Shown one piece after another: positions 44,565-57,469 of a stretch of DNA of 64,000 nt (the first letter of the stretch is position 1; each line of letters starts with the position of its first letter). Origin of the DNA: Juglans regia (taxonomy: Eukaryota > Streptophyta > Magnoliopsida > Fagales > Juglandaceae); NCBI RefSeq assembly GCF_001411555.2, contig NC_049909.1:6269485-6333484 (forward strand). Direction: 5' to 3'. Below the pieces are notes generated by a model. It did no database searches, was not told the DNA's origin, and saw only the letters and a program-made list of their open reading frames with translations. The translations under genes and the position numbers were made by a program.

Positions 44565-46320
44565 AACCCCAATCCTTATAGAGGTAGAGCTATAGTCGAG
44601 GTCTGATTGAAGTTGACCTGAATAATTACAGTGACTGTTGAGATTGATGAGATGAGAGTAAATCAGATGGAACTCGTATAGATAAGCTGGAGGAAAAGAT
44701 GAAGTAGAATAAGAGCAAGTTGGAGTCGAAGTCATATTCAATGAAAAATGAAATATTTACGATATATTAAGACAAACATAAATAATTAAATCTACATCTT
44801 CCTATCTACTTAAATTTTTTAGATAAATAGTGATTTCATACTTTTAAAATAAAAATCCTGAATTCAAATTCTGATAAAGAGAATGACAATTGTTAAGGGT
44901 TTGCCTATGTAGAGCAAATGAGCAATGGCTAGCAAAAAGGGTTGCTTGCTCAAATTCGTCGTCCTCTTATTAACCAACCAAATTATTTTTGTCGCCCCAG
45001 AAACCCAAAAACATTGTCAGTAGAAACTAACATAATATCTGCTTATTATCAATCTTATTATAGTCACATTCATTGGTTTGTCTGTATTTTGTACTTGGAA
45101 GTTGGAAACCTTACCTAAATATTTAGTATCTGTATTGACAAAGATGGACTTTCTTTTTCACATTTCAACTTCAACAGAATCTAAGTTTGAAAATAGACGA
45201 TTACTAAGCAGAATCCTCAAGTAATGAGGTTTCATATATTCAGCAAAGCTTTTGTACTAAACGCAAAGGTTAATCACTGATATGCATCAATTATAAGGAA
45301 AAAAAAATGATAAGAGGTTTTAGTTTAGGACTTGTTTGAGAACTTAGATGTGATGATTTCATTAAAACATAATATACTTTTTAATTTTAAATTTTAAATT
45401 TTTTTATCTAATTAGTACAAATTTTTTAAATTTAAAAAATAAATACAAAAAATAATATATTTTTTCAAATTTTAAAAAATATATATTCAAATAATATTTT
45501 TATTCAATTTTATCTTCTCATTTTTTAAAATTTAATAAATATATTAACTTAAACTATTTTATAAATATTTATAAAATTTTTATTTCATCTCATTATTATG
45601 TCTTAATTTTTTATTTATTTATTTTTTTTTAACGCTCTTCCGCGAGGATTTAGAGGAACAAAATTAACTTTAAATAATAAGGAAAAGGGGATAAGCTTGA
45701 CCCCACCATATCTATTTAAGGAAATATTAAAATCGTACATTACACATTATTATTATTATATTGAAGAAAATAATTTCTCTTTTACCCAAAACTTTACCAT
45801 TTTTCGAGGCTAGGAGTTTCATATCATGCAATCATAGGGTACACCTAATAATGGTTTCATCGTAATGGATAAATAATAATAATAAAATATTAAATAATAA
45901 TAATAAAATATTAAATAATAATAAAATATTCTAATAATACTTAAAATACTCTTACCATCCAAACACAAAAGGAGAAAAACAACTGGTGCTATGTGAAACT
46001 CTAATACCAATAGGCCCCATCTTAAAACACTTGGGGGGACATGTAACATTTCTTAATCAAATTCATAATAATAATAATCATGTAGATGCATGGGTGACAT
46101 TTTAATTATGTATCTTTCATTGCAAATGAGACGCAACCGCGCAAGCAAAAACTATGAGGTGGTTAGTATATGAAACATAAAAATTCAATTAAATTGACTT
46201 ATACGCAACATAGAAACGAACCAACTGATAAAAAATTAGAACATAATAATTTTTCATACTAACAAAACGTGTCATTAAACATCATATTTTGTTCAATAAA
46301 TGGGTCATAAGCTTTTATGT
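44565..46320. other. AT-rich intergenic DNA
   Basis: No gene recognised. 45340-45610 carries A/T runs and TTTCATCTCATTATTATGTC, a diverged piece of the TCTCATCTCA family. ATT/AAT trinucleotide runs lie at 45745-45760 and 45865-45935. Confidence 0.6.
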
Positions 46321-46321
46321 T

Positions 46322-46524
46322 TCGTTTATTTTTATAAAATTTTTCATCTCATCTCATTTAATCATTATAATTTTTTAAAATTTTTACATAAAATAAAATA
46401 AATAATTTAATTTTTTTAAATTATGAAATAAAAATAATATTATAAAAATATATTTTAATAATATTTTATTTAATTTTTAATTTTCATCTCATTTTATTTA
46501 AATTTTATTTGTAAAAATAAACGA
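46322..46524. mobile_element. MITE with TCGTTTATTTTTA inverted ends
   Basis: The left end TCGTTTATTTTTATAAAA and the right end GTAAAAATAAACGA are inverted repeats, each followed inward by TTTCATCTCATCT-like sequence. The element is about 203 bp, A/T-rich and noncoding. No convincing target duplication. Confidence 0.6.
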
Positions 46525-47514
46525 GTCTAATTTTATATATGCATGATGGCATAACAACACGTGTATTTGAGATTAAATTGAAAATAAAATAGGTTTTTTT
46601 TAGGGACTGAGTTCGTATTTGTATTTTTTGACAAATTATATAATACAAATAAATCTTGTAAAAATTAATTATAAAAATCTAATACATGTTATATTATTTT
46701 TTTAATGAATTGTTATTAAAATTTTATGTGGCTGTACGGCTTGCTTTCTACCGACACGGGGAGATAGATGGGATTTGGGACACATACGTCAAGGACACGT
46801 GGCGAGAAGAAGACGGCCAGACAATCCTAATTAAAAACACAAAAATCATGACGCCTGAGAAAGCCTAATCCCAACGGTGGACCCCATCTGCTTACATGTG
46901 AACCGTTAGAAAGGGCCTAACCCCAAACTCATCCAGGTCCTACCTCTTACCTCATCGATGTGGGACCTCTACCACGATCAGGTGAGGGTGGGCCCTCCAT
47001 CGTCGGAAATGACATAAATATCCTTCATTTTTTTTTTTCAACTTTTCTCAATCCTAATTAAATAAATTATGTATGTTTTGTATATGAGGATAATAAGTAA
47101 AAACTTTCTTATTGTTAATACATTCTTCGAAGAGAGACAAAACAATGAAAATAATGATAAACTCATATCCAAAGACAGTATCAGCAAGTGGGGAGGAAAA
47201 AATGTAACGTTAGAGTACATACGTGAGTACGAGAAATATTATGCTTTAGTCATTATTTATTTTTATACTATATATCTATATTGTTTTATAAAAGAAAATG
47301 TAGAATAATAAATAGTGATTGATGAGAAATTTTTTTTTATATATCATATATATATATATATAAAAATGTATGTATGTATATATGTATCTATACACGGGTG
47401 TTTGAAATACATGTTTAATTGGTCAAAACCGTGATTACACACCTTTTACTAAATACCAATTCCTTCTATTGTTGTCTGATCATGTGTGATTGATAAATTT
47501 TAGATTTAGGAGAC
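46525..47514. other. Intergenic DNA with a GC-richer, promoter-like island
   Basis: 46730-47030 stands out from the AT-rich surroundings. It holds ACACGTGGC (46795-46803), a strong ABRE/G-box core, and runs such as GATGTGGGACCTCTACC and GTGGGCCCTCC. No start codon with a convincing ORF follows; a 60-codon ORF through the island has no known resemblance. It may be an old promoter or transposon end. Confidence 0.4.
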
Positions 47515-47770
47515 GTTTGGATTTGAAGATGACTTGAGATGAGTTGAGATAGATTGTGAATAGTAATGAGATGAGTTGTGAATAGTAGTGAGATTTATGA
47601 GTTAAAGTTACTGAATAGTAATGAATAGTAATGAGATGAGTTGTGAATAGTAGTGAGATTTGTGAGTTAAAGTTGCTGAATAGTAATAAATAGTAGTGAG
47701 ATGAGTTGAGATGAGCTGAGATGAGCTTAGTTGTTTGGGAGCTTAGATGAGATAAAATTTGCATGTCAAA
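47515..47770 (-). repeat. TCTCATCTCA-family element with internal 65-bp duplication
   Basis: Dense GAGATGAGTTG and GAATAGTAGTGAG motifs. Two 65-bp units lie in tandem (47568-47632 and 47633-47697), differing at a few bases. ORFs across it on the minus strand are repeat artefacts. Confidence 0.7.
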
Positions 47771-48892
47771 ACCTTTCTTAATTTTCTCTTCAAATATAAA
47801 TTATTTTTTAATTTTTAACTTTTTTATCTAATCATTGTTTAATCATTATAATTTTTTTAAACTTTCAAATAAAAAGAAACAATACAACTTTTTCTAATTT
47901 TAAAACAAAAATAATATTAAAAATACTTTTTTGACTCTATAATATTTTTATTCAAATTTTTTTTAAAAAAAAATTCAATAAAACATTTTAATTCAAACAA
48001 ATTCACTATTATTTATAAAAAATTTTATTTGATCTCATTACTCAAATATGCGGTAGAGATAAAGGTATAACCGGTCCAGTTTGGTTTTGGATAAAATTTA
48101 GGATTGAACTAGTATGCATTGATTTTATATTTTCGAAAATCGATTACGCACCAGTTACCCTCCTAAACCGATTCTTCCGGTTTTACAGGTTCTAGTTCGA
48201 TTCGGTCCGATTTTTTGATTTTGATAGTATCAACATTATAACTTAAATGTAATTAATATATTAATATACATTAGTATACTAATGTATACTAATTAATTAA
48301 AGTGAAATGTAATTAATATACTAATATATATTAGTATTACTAATGTATTTATCAAAAAGAATATGTTGAGAATTTATTAGGCCATAAAATGTTATTAATA
48401 TATATATTTTATATTTAAAACGTATGATCAAATAAATTTTCATGTTTAAAATTAAAATTTTATGTTATAAATTATAATAACATTATCTTATTTTCTATTT
48501 TTTATTGATTTATTTTTTTTTTTAGAGACATATGCTATTTTCACTATAAATAGAGTACGTAATATCATTATTTTTTTCTCATATTTAATACTCCGATCTT
48601 ACTCACCACATCAAGATAATTGGGGTGAGTTGTGATGAGTCATTAAAACTTGGGGGTGTTTTTGAGATTTTAGTGTTAGTTTTATTGAGGTTTTGTAATT
48701 TATCTAAACTTTTATTTAATGCATCTTACTTTTTAGATATCTACACAATTAGCGTGTGATCTCTTAATACCATTTACAAATTCAGAATTTTGAAAGCTAG
48801 AATTCATAATAAGGTGATGGCAACTATTATGCAACTTTGACCAAAGACAGTATAGGTAAGAAGCTTTTTTTAATATCATGCGATCATACCGA
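47771..48892. other. AT-rich intergenic DNA
   Basis: 47771-48045 is another diverged TCTCATCTCA-family interior (ATCATTATAATTTTTTTAA, ACAATACAACTTTTTC). 48060-48230 has CCGGT/ACCGATTC-type runs like those at 62815-62990. No gene recognised. Confidence 0.55.
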
Positions 48893-49092
48893 CACTAAAA
48901 TATAATAACTCCTCTCAACTAATCTCAATTCATCATTACAATTTTTTTAAATTCTAACATAAAATATAATAAACAATTCAACTTTTTCAAATTTTAAAAT
49001 AATAATAATATTAAAAAAATAATATTCTAATAATATTTTATCATCTCAACTCAATTCAACTCAATTCATTTCAACATCCAAACACAACCTAA
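48893..49092. mobile_element. TCTCATCTCA-family MITE copy
   Basis: It starts near ATAATAACTCCTCTCAACTA, has interior ATCATTACAATTTTTTTAAA and AAACAATTCAACTTTTTC, and ends CTCAATTCATTTCAACATCC. It matches the insertion in WAK intron 1 in reverse orientation. Exact borders are uncertain. Confidence 0.55.
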
Positions 49093-51101
49093 TAGATCTG
49101 ATCTTATCATAATTCCGCAATCAAACGTATTTAGACGACAATAATATTAAAGAGAAAATATATTTATAACTGTGAATTGTGTAACTATCGTTAATTATTT
49201 TTAAAAAAATGAATAAAATATGAGACCTACATAAAATAAAAATTAAATTTTTAATAGTAAATCTCACTTTTTTTTAAAATGATTACGCGATAGTTACATA
49301 CTTTACGATTATATGTAAAATTATTTAATATTAAAATAGGTGAACTCACGAGAAATTCTCAGCTCTCTTTTTAAAAAAGGAAACTTTGCTTAATTGAGAC
49401 TAACTTGATATTGGTAATTTGGTTGGTGGAATGCTTCAAGGGAGAAGATAATTGGGAGTATTTCTTTTTATAATATAAATTCGCTGTCAAAATTAAAAAG
49501 GATAAAGCAACCAAAGTTTGTTGTCGACAAATATTCTCCATTTCCATGTATTTTAGGAGCGTTTCGTGCGGGACTTAAATTGTTCGAGGACGACAAATTG
49601 GATCATGTACAAGGAACAAAAGCACCACTTGGTTTTCACGAAAATAAACAGTAAAATATCGGGTTATGTTATATATAATTCTCATATCATGCTATACAGA
49701 TCATAGCCTACAATTCGAGTTGAATGAAGTGGACAAGGAAAATAATAATGACCTAATTTTTGTCACAAAAGAACTGTTACAGTCATAAAAAGATTATATA
49801 AAAATAATCTAACAAATTGACGTGGATTCATATGATCTGTTAAATTTATTATACAATAAAAATATTTTTATAATCTGACGAACCACATAAAATCATATCA
49901 GTTTGTGTGATTATTTTTGTGGCTAAAGTATTTCTCTTCAAATAATAACAACGTATAATTACATATTTCCTTAGAATCATTATACATTTTCAGAACTTCT
50001 CCATTCCAAACAATATAGATCTCAATTAAAGACCCTATCTATACTCAACTTGAATACTACAAATTCCTACTTAAATCTCAGACATTCTTTTCAAGTTCTC
50101 AAGGTTGTATGATTCACGTTATACATTTTTATTTTGTTTTATTGAGGACTCTAATACCATTTTTTGTAATAACCATTATTTAGAGTATAAGTTCAGATGT
50201 GATTAAGTTGCGTTTAAATAGTAATATATTTTCAGGTATTCTATAAATAATAATAAAAAAATAATGATAAAATATTAAATAGTAATAAAAAATAGGTAAA
50301 AAATAATAATAAAATAATAAATAATAATAAAGTATTATGAGAATACTTATTCTCAATACCATTAAGCCTAAGTTTTAATTCCATCGTTACATGTACTCAT
50401 TTATTCTCATAAACTACAGTGACCGCTTAAACTCTTTGCTAAGCTAGCACGGTACCATATTAGCAAATAAACCTCTGATCTCTTTTCCATCTTCGTACAA
50501 ATTTTTACATCATATCTGCAAGGCGAGAAGCATGTATGAAGATATATGGAACTCAAACATGGATAAACAGAGCTGTCATTTTATCAATTAATGAATCTCT
50601 GACTCTATCCATCAAGGATAAACAATATTTGAGTGTCTATGGCAGTGTGCGCGTGGTGCCTGCAAGAGGATGAGAGAGAGAGAGAGATCAGCGCGTCACC
50701 ACAACAGGGAATTTTTCAGAAACATTCTCTGAATGGAACTCGTGACCTCTGTGATGTAAGCATAATATGTCCACTTGACTGAATGCAAATGCAATATAAT
50801 TTATTTTATTTTCTTGTATATTTTTTCAGTAGATTATACAAAAATAAGATTACATGTCCAACAGCAGAATCTCATTCTCTTATGTCACTCATTTTGTATA
50901 CAAGCAAATTGACTACAATGATGCCAACCAAAACAAAAAAAATAAACAAACTTTTAACAAATCCACAAAGAAAGTAGATCATATAATTTCTTACATTGCA
51001 TTATATTTGCTTAGCATTTGCTCTCTTTTTTTTTTTATTTAAATATATGTACACAGATTCACCTGCTCTTCCTCTTCTTCTATTACCTTAACATCAAGTT
51101 T
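49093..51101. other. Intergenic DNA downstream of the NAC gene
   Basis: AT-rich, no other gene seen. A (GA)n microsatellite lies at about 50672-50687. On the minus strand AATAAA at 50800-50805, about 300 bp past the NAC stop, is a candidate poly(A) signal, so 50790-51101 may be the NAC 3' UTR. Confidence 0.5.
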
Positions 51102-52332
51102 TCAATAATTCCAAAAATTGTCAAGGTCTAGTGGCCCAGCTGAGGTAGATGGGGCCTCCTGAAATGACCTCCTATCCATTTCAAGATTTGATACGAGGGA
51201 AGAAATTTCGGCAATCACATCAGTATTCATAGCTGTTTCCTGTGAGACACCGACAATCTCTCTTTCTGTTTTGAAACTCTGCCTCAAGTTTGATCCCTGA
51301 TTTCCATGCAAGGCCCAGAGAATTGAGGGGTCTTGCATTCCAACGCATCCTGGGAATTGCAGATTTCCTTGAATTGTAGAAATTTGAGTTGAATAGAAGG
51401 AACTTGAAGCTGGGATTCTTGGAAGAATATCAGTGGGATTTGAAGGAACTCCATAGAGAGAGTTATTGAAGGAATCAACCATCCCTTCTTGGTTTCTTTG
51501 AGCACTAATGGGGTTGGAGAAGCAGGGCACGTAAGCCGATTCAATAAAAGGTTTTGTCTTGCCAATATTTGCAGAAGAATCTGTCAATGGTGGAAGGTCA
51601 GAAGGACCCAATTCACTGCCAAAAGAGCCCAATCTAACTATCCCTGATATATGGATTTTCTTCCCCCCAGAACTCTTTTGAAATACCCTACAAAGCACCC
51701 ATTCATTCTGCAATTCAAGAACAAAACTCCATCAAATCCAACTGCATCCCAGAGAAAAGAGAGTAAAAAATCAGAGAGTTATATATTACCTTTGCAGTTT
51801 TGGGGAGGTTGTGGACTGAGAATTTTCCCTCTAATCTGTATTCATGCATGACCCAGTTGGTTTTCTCTCCTTTAGGGGCTCTGCCCCTATAGAAAACAAG
51901 GGTTTTCTTCATCCCAACCAGGGATCTCCCCCTGTATATTTCCTTGTCCTTCCCTGTGGCTTTCCAATAACCAGCTTCTGTAGCCCTGTTAGTCCTCAAA
52001 CCAGTTGGGTACTTTCTGTCCCTCACACAGAAAAAATACCACTCTTTCTCACCCATTTTCGCTTTCCCTTCATCCAAACAAACCAATATAATTATGGGAA
52101 ATCAGAGAAATATAAAATGATGGAAACTTGTGTAAGCAAACTTACATGGCAATTCCCAAGGCTCAGACTTGTTCAAATCCACCTCTCCAATAGCACTAGC
52201 AGAGAAGCTGGATTCAGTAACTCTCTTGAACAAGTAGTGGGTAATAAGCTCTTCATCAGTTGGATGGAATCGGAATCCTGGTGGCAAATCCATCTGATCT
52301 TCTTCCTTGTAAACCCAAGAAAAGTTTTCCAT
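51102..52332 (-). CDS. NAC100: NAC-domain transcription factor, NAC100/NAC092 type
   Basis: Minus-strand exons 52146-52332, 51790-52067 and 51102-51707, with short GT-AG introns (78 and 82 bp; phases 1 and 0), encode 356 residues. The NAC domain fills roughly residues 14-168, with [14 protein letters not shown] (16-29), [19 protein letters not shown] across the first junction, [54 protein letters not shown] and [17 protein letters not shown]. This domain binds CACG-containing DNA and dimerises. The divergent C-terminal half, ending LDLDNFWNY, is the activation region. Residue pattern and the three-exon layout place it with the miR164-controlled NAC100/NAC079/NAC092 clade, whose members act in organ boundary formation, senescence and stress. 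A miR164 site lies in exon 3. The symbol marks the clade, not proven orthology. Confidence 0.93.
51515..51535 (-). promoter_or_regulatory. miR164 target site in the NAC mRNA
   Basis: The plus strand reads TGGAGAAGCAGGGCACGT followed by AAG. The first 18 bases equal those of mature miR164, so the NAC mRNA pairs perfectly with miRNA bases 1-18, including the cleavage position, and mismatches only at 19-21. The site encodes YVPCFSN. It implies post-transcriptional repression. Confidence 0.85.
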
Positions 52333-53378
52333 TTCTGGTAATCTAAAACCCTATTGCTTTCCTTTTCTCAAACCCCGTGTTTCAAAACCAGGGATTTGAC
52401 AAACAACCAATGATGTACAGAATTCAGCCTCGGTTTCAGTAACAGCCTCAACTCCTTGGGTTCATCATCAGGACACGTTAACAGAGAGAAACAAAACACC
52501 CCAAGAAATTGAATACAATGAATATGGTTAAGAGGAAAAAAGCTTATGGAAAAGGTTATGAGAGTTGGAAAGAAAAAGTAGGGATTGAGAGGAAAAGAAG
52601 GGAAGCCATGGAGCCAAAAAGTTGTAAACGGAAGTTTGCAGATATTAATGAAAAAGGCACAAAGAGGAACGCAGAGGCCCTAAATACTGGTGTTTGGAGA
52701 GGAAGAAACGTGTTATGTAACGCAACCGTGTTTAAAAAAATCTGTAATAATTCCATTAATCTTCCCTAAGTTGACTAAACAGTACAGACAATTCAGCTGA
52801 ATACCATGCATGTAAAACTAATTTATAATAACCCATCTGATATTATTTTTGACGTGGATAATACAAGGAGAAAATATATTTTAGAGGAAAATGATAAACT
52901 TATCACTATTCTATAACTATTTTACTAACTTTATTTTATTTATTGGTTAGCTTTATAATAATAAAAGTATTTTTAATGAAGTTCATATATAGTTGCATTG
53001 ATTATTTGTAAAATGCATTGTAATTTATTATAAAAGAATTATAGGTGTATCATTATTCTAGATCAGATATCTGATCGACTGTTAAATTATAAAAAAATAA
53101 GATAAGTGATATAATCTTGCAATTAGATTATGATCAAGGTGCCAATTACCAAAAAAATTATGGTTTGTGGTGCATTTGGAATTGCTTTTATGATTTGTGC
53201 TCAAATGGAAAAAGATGGTAGTAATTTGAGGTTGGAAATTGTACTTTTAACAAATAAGATAGTCAAATGCAACTTTTAATTTAAAACTTTTTATTTTCCC
53301 TCCTTTTTATGGCTAAAAGAATTGTCTTGCATATGAGATGGCCAATTAGGCTTTAAGGTTATGAGAAATGTTACCGTC
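52333..53378 (-). promoter_or_regulatory. NAC 5' UTR and upstream region
   Basis: Upstream of the NAC ATG (minus strand) the DNA is pyrimidine-rich to about 52620, as expected of a leader. A 66-codon minus-strand ORF (52556-52756) might be upstream-coding but has no known resemblance. No clear TATA box was fixed. Beyond 52780 the DNA is AT-rich. Confidence 0.4.
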
Positions 53379-53624
53379 TTCCTAATTTATATCACTCATT
53401 TTGTCTTTTCAATATTATAATATGATGCTACATGGTTTATTAAAAAAATTAAAAATCAAACATGAAGGATAAAGGGAATCTAAAATTTTAGTTTTCATAT
53501 TTTTTTATGTTTTTAGGTGGCATTTTATTTTGAATATAAATTTTTAAAAAATTTTGATAAGCCACGCGGCACCATATTGTGGTACCACGTTAAGGGAACA
53601 AAGTGAATAATATAAATTAAGGAC
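53379..53624. mobile_element. Candidate MITE with imperfect inverted ends
   Basis: The left end TCTTCCTAATTTATATCACT and the right end AGTGAATAATATAAATTAAG are imperfect inverted repeats over about 25 bp, with ATTTTGT/ACAAAGT continuing inward. About 245 bp, noncoding. Target duplication not resolved. Confidence 0.45.
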
Positions 53625-54898
53625 ATAACAATAATTGGTGGATGTGTGTTTCCGGAATTTAGAAAATGTATACAACGTTTATACAACTTCATAATAAAAC
53701 AATGATTTTTTTAAAAAATCACTTTTAATTTTTGCTTTAATATTTGACGTGTTTATTTTTTTTTTCAAAAGAACTATATATATATATAATGAGTTATGCT
53801 ATATAGAAACTGCACATCATTTAAAAAATATATAATTTTATTTATTTTTTCTCATATTTTATATTTCATGAAATATAATGATAAAATAGTAAGATTATAT
53901 ATTTTTAAGTCATATGAAGAGTGTGAGATTTATATCTAAAATTTTTCATATATAATTTTGTTTTATAGAGTTTTGCATTAGTTGTAAATGGGTCATCATG
54001 GTTGTATCAGTTCTTCAAGGTGCACCATCATAAAAGAGTGAGCATTAGAAACTTTATTTTTTGCTGTGAAAAGATCAGGTCTTTCCCTTCCAATTTTGTT
54101 TTTTGGGAAATGAATTACAGCTATAGGATTAATGCATGGAAGAATAAATAGTCTCAGGTCGGCCAGTACTCTCTCTCTCTGTTCCGTCCTTCCAAAAATT
54201 AGTTAGAAGTTCACTTTACTCAACGCAAAATTGCCATCAAATGGCCCCCACAATTTTCCTTCTAGCTAATTGAAAATTGACACAGAGATAGACATCTTTG
54301 GAAATGACTTTGCAAAGATTTCTCATGCAATTAGTATGAAAAGTGACACTTTCGAAAAGGAACTCCATTTTTCTTAGCTAAAACAGTAGACGATAGAAAA
54401 TAAAATAATTATAAAAAAAGGAACTCCCTCTCTTGTATTTTCCGCTTCTACCCTTTATTATTATTATTATTATTTTTTTCATTCATTCTTTTCTCCCCTT
54501 TTTTTTGGTTCGAGATTTTCATTCTTGCATTGTCATACATTGGAAGTTGGATATGTTGTTATTCTCCCTTCTTCCCTTCCCACTACTTTTGGGCTTTGGG
54601 CTTAAAGAATTTTAGATCAGCATTTTAGTTCATTTATATATATATATATATATATATATTAATAGTAATGCTACATTTACTTATAATTTTATTTATAAAA
54701 AAATTTAAAAAAATTAATTTTTTTAGTTTTTTTTTTAAATTCAAATTTTATAATTTTCAACATATCAATAACTGATACGTAGAGAATAAAATATTTTATA
54801 AATTTTTTTTAAGTATAGTTAACATTTTTTTTTAAATAACATTATCGACATTAACTCTAGAAAATTGTTGAAAATCATAACCCCTCTATATGTATCTT
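53625..54898. other. AT-rich intergenic DNA
   Basis: No gene recognised. Contains short AT and ATT runs (53775-53790, 54455-54480 and 54635-54660). ORFs here are pyrimidine-run artefacts. Confidence 0.6.
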
Positions 54899-54906
54899 AT
54901 TTTTAA

Positions 54907-55133
54907 GAGTTTTGCTACACAACCTCCACCACACTCCACACTCTATATTTTTTTAAATTTTTAATATTTTTTTAAAATTTTTTTTTTTGAGTTTATTCTT
55001 TTCAAATTTTTTTAAATTTTTTATTCATTATTTATATAATAAATATTTAATAAAAGAAAAAAATAATAAAAATTAAAAATAATGTGGAGTGTGGAGGTTG
55101 TATGAATAGAAGGAGGTTGAGTAGATTTTTTGT
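54907..55133 (-). mobile_element. hAT-like MITE, copy 2 (227 bp)
   Basis: Inverted copy of the element at 6671-6898: it begins GAGTTTTGCTACACAACCTC and ends GAGTAGATTTTTTGT. The exact 8-bp flanks ATTTTTAA (54899-54906 and 55134-55141) are its target duplication. Confidence 0.88.
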
Positions 55134-55141
55134 ATTTTTAA

Positions 55142-55771
55142 TTAACATTAAATAAACAGTACTTGATAGATATTTACTACTGTTTTAAAACTTTGATTAA
55201 TTTAATTGATCACAATTATTTTATTTAATTGGATTTGATTTTTTATATATATATTTTTGGTCATATTTTGAGCATAAATGTATCTTTGGGGGATTCTCTA
55301 GCTAATTAATCTAAAAGTATCTTGGAATTCGCAGAAGGAAATAAATAAGAGAAATGTTAGTATGTAGTCTGAGTTTGTTCTCTCATTTTGACTGTTTATG
55401 TATTTTTTTTTAATTTTTTTTACTTAATGATTAAGAAATTGACTTTTAATTTATTTATGTATTTTTTTTAAATAAATATTTAAATGTGTTAAAAATATAT
55501 ATATATAAAAAAAAAAAAAAAAGGAAAAAGACAAATTTGTGCTAAAGCGGTCATTACTTAGCGACACAGCCTAGCACTACTCATTAAATAAAGCGTGTTG
55601 TGACTTAGGGGCATTCATGTGTTTAGGTAGGAGAAAGTCGCTGATAATAGACATGCAAATTTGTCCATTCTATAATATAGCAATGATATACAATTTTTTA
55701 TTCTCAAAATAGCATTTTCCTTTAAGTTGACCATAGATATATGTCACCAAATAATTTCGTGCATACTATAA

Positions 55772-55802
<31 letters not shown>

Positions 55803-56707
55803 TGTCCCCTTTTTTCCAAATCATTGCTTATCTTTACCTTTAAAATCTAAAACAATTTTAATTCTTTGTGGTCAATTTTTTCTTTAATTTTTCCATTCTC
55901 ATCCCACCTAAAAAAAAGACGTTGGGTATCAAAGAGATCGAAAGGTTGAAAAAGAAAAGGAGAAAGCTGGCAAATGAATGAGTGAAAGGTTGAAAAAGAA
56001 AATACACGTGTTGAAGGTGTAATGGCATATATAAATGATCAACGGCCAAATTAATTAAGGTTGCTCAACAAGTGGCTTAATATTGGTTTGGTTAAACTTG
56101 AGTTTAACTCAATTTGTTTAGAAAATGATAGTTATAGTTATGAATATGTAAATACAATATAATTATTTTAAAGAAAGTAAATAAATATGATATTCACATA
56201 GAAAATAAAATAAAATTTTAACAGTAGATCTTATTTTTTTTCAAAACGACTGCGCGACATTTATGCACTCCACGACTATATGTAGCATTATCCATTTGTT
56301 TATATTAAATGATATTATTTGTATAAAGCTCGACTCAAGTGAAATAGGCTTATATAAATTCCAATAACTTTATATTTTTTACTTTTATAGTATTATATCT
56401 ATATTTTTAAAGAGAATATTTTTAATTTGAATAACGGAAATCATGATTCATGCATGCTCTTAATGCTAAACATATTGCTTGAATCCGACCCTACGGTAAA
56501 TATAATCACTTATATGTGCATTAATATATATAAACTTTATAAAGATAATAGCAAAAAATCAAATTTGTTTGTCAAAATATATAATTAAAGTTAAAAAAAT
56601 GCAATATAAATATTATATTTTATTAAAATGAAGCAGCAGATCATAAATAAATTTAAACTTTTTCAAATATTAAATGTATTATGTTTATGAATATAAAATC
56701 TAACTCG
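55142..56707. other. AT-rich intergenic DNA
   Basis: No gene recognised. Contains an A-run (about 55505-55523) and an (AT)n run (about 55770-55800). Other short ORFs are not credible. Confidence 0.6.
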
Positions 56708-56835
56708 CACTACAAGAAAATTGCTTAATTGCGACCAGTTAATTCCAGCGAAATGATTATTTACAATTAAAATTGGTAGCGAATAATTTTTTGATTACAA
56801 TAAATTAATTGTAAAAGTCCGTTTTTCTTGTAGTG
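56708..56835. mobile_element. Miniature CACTA (En/Spm-like) element (128 bp)
   Basis: It begins CACTACAAGAAAATTGC and ends TTTTTCTTGTAGTG, perfect CACTA termini in inverted orientation. The interior (GCGACCAGTTAATTCCAGCG) is noncoding. The expected 3-bp target duplication is not evident (flanks TCG and ATA). Confidence 0.8.
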
Positions 56836-57469
56836 ATATCGACGAAAAGTTTGAACTCGCCAGCTTGTGCTCAAATAAAAACTGAAAAATAAGAGTATAG
56901 TGGCAAAAAGATTAGATGGTAGACGAACAAAAAAAAGCTAACAAAGATAAAGAATTGATAAAGACACGATTTTTTATGACTCAGTTTTAATTAATGGAAG
57001 ATATTTTTAAGAAAGGAAATGGTAAGCGTACGTCATTATCTTATTAAAATGTGTTTTATTTAAAATAGAGTTATGAAATTACAAAATAACATTAATGATG
57101 CGTTAGCTTAGAAACACCATAAAAGCTAGCAAACGAAAGAGTACGCATATATCTAACCAGTCGTGGTCTTTAATTCCCTTGGCATCTAGATCATGATCTC
57201 CTTAATTTCCCACATATATCCTTACCAAATATTTTGATCTATTATATGTAGTTGATGCGCGCCGCCTTGGCACGAGTCTTCAATTTTCTTGAAACCGATC
57301 GATCCCCACATGACTTTGCCTCAGGTGACATTAATCTCATCATGATGTATATATGTTTCTTTATCAAAATACAAGTTTTGCATTATAATTAAACTTGGAC
57401 CAATACTTAAGTTTTCTTATCAAATTTAGATAAATATAGAAATAATATGTAACTTTGTAACATTTAATA
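56836..57469. other. Intergenic DNA, nothing recognised
   Basis: AT-rich, without an ORF or identifiable repeat. Confidence 0.6.

Noticed and set aside
52509..52769. 86-codon plus-strand Lys/Arg-rich ORF upstream of NAC
   Set aside because: It is the complement of the pyrimidine-rich NAC leader and has no family resemblance.
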